In this document: positions 6,424 through 10,263 of the stretch, one piece after another | Layout: every line of letters starts with the position of its first letter | How positions within the stretch are numbered: position 1 is the first letter of the stretch | Program-made: the position numbers and the translations under genes | NCBI GenBank assembly: GCA_947629995.1 | Contig: CANRFX010000037.1 | Coordinates: 1 to 10,263, forward strand | Length of the DNA: 10,263 nucleotides | Direction: 5' to 3' | From: an uncultured Clostridia bacterium | GTDB taxonomy: Bacteria > Bacillota > Clostridia > TANB77 > CAG-508 | The notes under the pieces: generated by a model | What the model was told of the DNA's origin: nothing | Seen by the model: the letters and a program-made list of their open reading frames with translations, nothing else | The model's database searches: none

Positions 6424-8993
6424 TTATTTTGTTATCCATTTTACTAAATCTAAGTTTGTTGGTTCTAGCAACATTTCATGTTTTGGCATAACTCTAAATG
6501 TATATCCATAATTTCCACCTGTTGTTAACTCTATTTTAGATGTAAAGTAATATTTTTTATTTTCGTCATCTTGATCTGTTAACTTCATTGGTGTTATGCT
6601 TACGTTTTCCACTACACCGTTTTCTAAAATTTTTCCATAATATACTTCTACTGTTACATTTTCAATATTGATATTTGGAAGTTCTACTTCACATGATACT
6701 TCAATGTTATTTCCTGCATCTATTGTTATATTATCTAAATTATTTACTTGTGTTATTTTGATGTCTTTCCAATTAGTAAATAAGTCTTTTTTCCATGAAT
6801 TATATGCTGCTACATTATCTATGTCTGAATAATACTTTTTGGTTAGGTTACAAAGTGGTATATATAAATTATTTGTATAGTCTACTAACATTCTAGATGT
6901 ACTGTATTTTCCTCCTGTTGTTATAATAGAGTTTTTCATTAATTCTAGCCATTTCTTAGATATTCCATTTTTATCTTTACTATAATATGTAGGTATTATC
7001 TTTTCTTCTAATGTTCTATACATACTTTGGCTATCTGCCATATCTTGTGCTTCATAAGAATCATATTCTGCATTTGTTCCAATTGTCCATCCGTTTGTTT
7101 GATCATACCCTTCAGCCCACCAACCATCTAGAACACTAAAATTGATAACTCCATTTACAGATGCTTTTTGTCCACTTGTTCCGTGAAGCTTCCATTGGCC
7201 TTCTTGGATTATTTAGCCAAACATCTACACCACTTATTAAATATCTTGACATTGCAATATTGTAATTTTCTAATATAAATATTTTTCCTTTAAATTGTGG
7301 CATCATAGATATTTCGTGAATATATTTTATTAAATCTTGTCCCTCTTTATCTGCTGGATGTGCCTTTCCAGCAAATATTATTTGGACTGGTCTTTCTTCA
7401 TTATTTAAAATTTGTGTAATTCTTTCTAAGTCTTTAAAAATTAGCGTTGCTCTCTTATATGTTGCAAATCTTCTTGCAAAACCTATTGTTAGCGCTTCTG
7501 GATTTAACTTTGATACAATTGCATTTATTTCTTCGTAACTATAACCAGAACGTCTTAATCTTTCTGTTGTACTTTCTTTTACTAATTTTAATAATTTTTC
7601 TTTTCTATCAATATGTACAGCCCATAATTTATCATCTGGTATATTTCTTATTTTTTCCCATATACGATCTTCGTGAATATTATCTTGCCAGTATGGTATT
7701 AGATATTTATTGTATAATTCTTTCATTTTTGGGGCAAGCCATGAACAAGTGTGGATACCGTTTGTTACATATCCTATTGGAGATTCGTTTGCTGCAATGT
7801 TTGGCCATACATCTCCAAATAATTCTCTTGATACTGCTCCATGTAATTTACTTACTCCGTTTTTCTTACCCGCAATTTTTAATGCTAGTATTCCCATATT
7901 AAAGCCTTCATCTAAGTCTATTCCTGGCTTCATACCTAGCTTTAAAAATTCTTCTCTTGATAAGCCTAATCGTGGCCAGAAATCTTTAAAATATTTTTCT
8001 ACTAGTGGAAGTGGAAAAATATCATTTCCTGCTGGTACTGGCGTATGCGTTGTAAATACTGTTTTTGAACTTGCAATGTCTCTTGCTACTTCAAATGATA
8101 CTTGTTTTTCTTTAATTATATTTTTTATTATTTCTAAATTTAAAAATGCAGAATGCCCTTCGTTCATATGATATACAGTAGGATTTAAATTTAAATATTT
8201 TGTTAATAGATTTACTCCTGCCATTCCTAAAACTATTTCTTGACGAATTCTCATTTCTTGATCTCCGCCATATAGTCTTAAAGTTACGTCTCTATCTTCT
8301 TCGTTGTTTTTCTCAATATCAGAATCTAATAGATATAGTTTTACTCTTCCTACATTAATTTGCCAGACTTTTAGATATAATCTTCTTTTTGGAAATTTAA
8401 CATAGATGGTTAAGTCTTCTCCTTTTTCATCTTTTACAGGGTTTATTGGCATGTCAAATAAATCTATGTTTTTGTATTCTGTTTCTTGTTGTCCATATCC
8501 ATTTATTTTTTGATTAAAATATCCATTTTTATAAAGAAGTCCTACTGCAACTAATGGAATTCCTAAGTCACTTGCTGATTTTAAATGGTCACCAGAAAGA
8601 ATCCCGTAATCCTCCTGAATAGATCGGTATTGTTTGGTCTAAGCCATATTCTGCTGAAAAATATGCAATTAAGTCGTGTTTATTCTCTGGATATTTGTTT
8701 GAAAACCACGTATTTTTACTGTTCATGTAACCTTCAAAGTTTTCTACAATTTTGTCATATTCCTTTAAAAATGAAATGTCCTTTGCTACTTTTTCTAGTC
8801 TTTCTTGTGATACGTGTTTTAAAAATTTTACTGGATTTTTGCTTGATTGTTCCCATAAATCAACATCTATTTTTTGAAATAATCTTAAAAATTCGGTATT
8901 CCAAGACCACCATAAGTTATTTGCTATTTCTGATAGTTTTTCAATCCTTTTTGGTAGTTGTGGATTTACTGTTATTCTATTAAATACATACAT
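6424..8993 (-). CDS. glgP: Alpha-glucan (glycogen/maltodextrin) phosphorylase, two CGG +1 recoding sites
   Basis: This PLP-dependent enzyme releases glucose-1-phosphate from alpha-1,4-glucans. After two +1 shifts it is 855 residues, normal for the Thermotoga-type family with an N-terminal DUF3417 domain (NLWWSWNTEFLRLFQKID). The frame meets CGG at 8606; skipping its C gives Gly130 in IYSGGLGILSGDHLKSASDLG, the conserved start of the catalytic domain. YHMNEGHSAF and TTHTPVPAGND follow, then GFARRFATYKRA and VDVWLNNPRRPMEAS. A second CGG at 7183 is resolved by skipping its C to give Gly604 in EASGTSGQKASVNG, the PLP-attachment motif with Lys609. The tail includes SVLDGWWAEGY. The start ATG 8993 follows AAGGAGGAAAAACAAAATT. 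A consensus promoter and an upstream terminator define a single-gene transcript. CGT and CGA encode conserved arginines here. Without recoding the gene is three useless fragments. Confidence 0.93.
7181..7183 (-). other. In-frame CGG, +1 recoding site (GlgP, Gly604)
   Basis: The frame reads GCT TCA CGG AAC AAG TGG. Skipping C7183 gives GCT TCA (C) GGA ACA AGT GGA CAA AAA, that is A-S-G-T-S-G-Q-K, containing the PLP-binding lysine. Confidence 0.95.
8604..8606 (-). other. In-frame CGG, +1 recoding site (GlgP, Gly130)
   Basis: The frame reads GGA GGA TTA CGG GAT TCT TTC TGG TGA, a near-immediate stop. Skipping C8606 gives GGA GGA TTA (C) GGG ATT CTT TCT, that is G-G-L-G-I-L-S, which is conserved in phosphorylases. 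Confidence 0.93.
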
Positions 8994-9053
8994 AATTTTG
9001 TTTTTCCTCCTTCGTAATTTTATTTCTTTTTTTCTTTTTGTGCTTGCAACTAT

Positions 9054-9082
9054 ATTATCTATTAAATAGATGTTTTTGTCAA
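9054..9082 (-). promoter_or_regulatory. Sigma-A-type promoter of glgP
   Basis: TTGACA (9082-9077), a 17-bp spacer and GATAAT (9059-9054) lie about 60 bp upstream of the phosphorylase start. Confidence 0.8.
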
Positions 9083-9125
9083 ATGTTTTTGGATATATTT
9101 TTAAAGTTTTTGATAAAAAGTGAAA

Positions 9126-9160
9126 AAAGTAATATAGCTTTATGTTTACTACATTACTTT
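9126..9160 (-). terminator. Intrinsic terminator of the FGE-like gene
   Basis: AAAGTAATATAG (9126-9137) pairs with CTACATTACTTT (9149-9160) with one wobble position, over an 11-nt loop. The minus strand continues into TTTTTTCACTTTTT. It separates the FGE-like gene from glgP. Confidence 0.8.
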
Positions 9161-9206
9161 GGTTTACGTAATTTTTAAAATCTAGGCAAAGGCTACACAA
9201 TCAAAG

Positions 9207-9370
9207 CTAAGTAACAGCCAAGACCACACGGAACGAACACACGTAATAGTACCCATCTCCATCACCATAATAGTTTTGTGTACTAAATACACCCGCATTG
9301 TTATTTCCTCCTCCACGCACGAAGAACGGACTGTTCGAATCCACGAAGGAAACGTAGTCGTCAAACCATC
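9207..9370 (-). other. Candidate DGR variable region at the 3' end of the FGE-like gene
   Basis: The segment encodes WFDDYVSFVDSNSPFFVRGG, then GNNNAGVFSTQNYYGDGDG, YYYVCSFRVVLAVT and the stop. Codons such as GAC, TAC, TTC, GTG, TCG, CCG and GTC contrast with the A/T-ending codons of the upstream gene. Residues between the RGG and SFRVVL anchors are nearly all Asn, Tyr, Asp, Ser, Gly or Thr, the set reachable from AAY template codons by adenine mutagenesis. Position at the extreme C-terminus of a lectin-fold protein fits DGR target architecture. The left boundary is approximate. Confidence 0.6.
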
Positions 9371-10263
9371 CTCGTGGAGTTTTTTCTATATAGACTTCGT
9401 ATGTCGCATCTCCTGGAATATATTGATCATAACTTGGTATGCTACTGTCTGATGAATATTTTGTTGCATATTTGCTACTTGCTTTATCCGTTCCTGCAAA
9501 TGAACTTCCATACTTTGTTCCATAGCTATTTGGGTCTATAACATTAAATGCCGCTACGTACTCATATGCTCCTCCACTTAAATCGTATACTCCATATATA
9601 TTTCCTGTACTACTTTGATCTGTATTCGTTTTATAGGCCTCGTTCTGTCCTCCACCAGTATAATATGAACTATCACTATTAATTGTTATTTCATGTCCAT
9701 TTCTTCCGTATTGACTGTGTGTTAAATATGCTACTGCTCCCCATTCACTATTTTTCATTAAATGACTTTCTTTGTCTCTATCGTATGCCATTGCATTTGT
9801 ATATATGTTTCCTATTGTTATATTTCTCCAACTTGTTACTCCTGGTTTACTTACCATTCTTGCTATACTTCCACTGTGATTTTCTTTTGTTATATCTACA
9901 TTTCCTATACTACTTGAACTTGTTTTTATATTTCCTCCACTACTGTCTTCTGCACTCATTTCATATTTTGCTACCCAGATTCCTTGTAAATCACTACCCC
10001 ATCCTCCATTTTCTACTTCTTCTTCAAATGCTGGATGAACTATATATTTAAATCCATTATATTCTACTGTTTCTATTCCTTCTTTTTCTGTTAGGTCTTC
10101 ATTATTGTGTATATTTCCATTTACCTCTCTTATTCCGTCTCCATCACAATATCCTGATACTTTTGTACATTCTTCATCTGCATAATATATTATTCTGTAT
10201 GCATATCTTGGTATCCATACAAAATAACTCTCTACATCATCTACAGTATTTACTGCATTTGCC
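9207..10263 (-). CDS. FGE/SUMF1-like (C-type-lectin fold) protein, probable DGR target, N-terminus outside window
   Basis: 351 residues are visible, open to the right edge. It contains YFVWIPRYAYRI, FKYIVHPAFEEEVENGGWGS, GIWVAKYEM, SKPGVTSWRNITIGNIYTNA, ESHLMKNSEWGAVAYLTHSQ, YGVYDLSGGAYEYVAAF and the C-terminal SFRVVL. This is the pattern of formylglycine-generating-enzyme-like C-type-lectin domains in gut Firmicutes. From family knowledge such proteins are often secreted or surface-bound with an N-terminal pilin-like or signal segment, which is not visible here. The enzymatic role is doubtful; a ligand-binding display role is more likely. The last ~55 codons differ sharply in base and codon use from the rest and end in the Asn/Tyr/Asp/Gly-rich run expected of a DGR variable region. 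No CGG lies in frame. No reverse transcriptase or template repeat is in the window. Confidence 0.8.
   Translation of the reverse strand, partial: ANAVNTVDDVESYFVWIPRYAYRIIYYADEECTKVSGYCDGDGIREVNGNIHNNEDLTEKEGIETVEYNGFKYIVHPAFEEEVENGGWGSDLQGIWVAKYEMSAEDSSGGNIKTSSSSIGNVDITKENHSGSIARMVSKPGVTSWRNITIGNIYTNAMAYDRDKESHLMKNSEWGAVAYLTHSQYGRNGHEITINSDSSYYTGGGQNEAYKTNTDQSSTGNIYGVYDLSGGAYEYVAAFNVIDPNSYGTKYGSSFAGTDKASSKYATKYSSDSSIPSYDQYIPGDATYEVYIEKTPRGWFDDYVSFVDSNSPFFVRGGGNNNAGVFSTQNYYGDGDGYYYVCSFRVVLAVT

Noticed and set aside
170..8606. Sequencing or assembly error as the cause of the eight frameshifts
   Set aside because: Indel errors would fall mostly in the many A/T homopolymers and in both directions. 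All eight are +1, all are a C immediately before GG, and all create an in-frame CGG. Raw reads should still be checked.
170..8606. Ordinary pseudogenes
   Set aside because: Apart from the CGG sites, the SDR, PurA and GlgP frames are intact with all motifs, good starts, promoters and terminators. Random decay would also give stops, -1 shifts and deletions.
170..8606. CGG reassigned to another single amino acid (as reported for Trp or Gln in some low-GC Firmicutes)
   Set aside because: A sense reassignment would keep the frame. Here the frame after CGG is wrong in every case and is restored only by advancing one base.
7447..8983. Long plus-strand open frames opposite glgP, and others opposite abiE and the FGE-like gene
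   Set aside because: They are antisense to well-supported genes, hydrophobic or low-complexity, and lack ribosome binding sites and family motifs.
9182..9364. Minus-strand 60-codon frame overlapping the FGE-like gene's 3' end
   Set aside because: It is an alternate frame of the candidate variable region without a ribosome binding site; the main frame matches the lectin-fold family.

Overview
The window is AT-rich and shows strong AGGAGG-type ribosome binding sites, TTGACA/TATAAT promoters, heavy AGA use for arginine, and proteins of low-GC Firmicutes type. An uncultured, probably gut-associated clostridial relative is the best guess. No taxonomic marker such as rRNA is present. Nearly all genes lie on the minus strand.

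Layout by increasing coordinate: (1) 1-680, the N-terminal part of a large serine recombinase (TnpX/resolvase type), running off the left edge. (2) 802-954, a small unrecognised ORF, with a possible decayed ORF just upstream of it in transcription order (975-1103). (3) 1291-2894, an AbiEii/AbiEi-type toxin-antitoxin operon with its own promoter and terminator. (4) 3142-3611 on the plus strand, the C-terminal half of an M14-family carboxypeptidase, cut off at its 5' end next to the abiE promoter. Regions 1-4 look like a mobile-element end that has replaced or split a chromosomal gene. (5) 3620-4565, a short-chain dehydrogenase. (6) 4705-6004, adenylosuccinate synthetase purA. (7) 6089-6407, a large inverted-repeat (MITE/REP-like) element. 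(8) 6424-8993, an alpha-glucan phosphorylase. (9) 9207 to the right edge, a formylglycine-generating-enzyme-like (C-type-lectin fold) protein. Its 3' end has the composition and residues expected of the variable region of a diversity-generating retroelement (DGR).

The outstanding observation concerns reading frames. Five genes (recombinase, M14 peptidase, SDR, purA, glucan phosphorylase) each appear frameshifted once or twice, eight events in all. At every event the reading frame arrives at an in-frame CGG codon. Skipping exactly its C and reading the next triplet, GGN, as glycine restores the conserved protein. The restored glycines lie in hallmark motifs such as NAGHT of PurA and EASGTSG of the phosphorylase. 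I found no in-frame CGG read as arginine anywhere in the window, although CGT and CGA are used as arginine and about 19 out-of-frame CGG triplets occur inside genes. The simplest reading is a genome-wide recoding rule: CGG has lost its normal arginine tRNA and acts as a +1 frameshift signal (or CGGN is decoded as a four-base glycine codon). Housekeeping enzymes depend on it, and the mobile recombinase obeys it too. The broken genes are therefore annotated here as intact, recoded genes, except the M14 peptidase, which is truly 5'-truncated.
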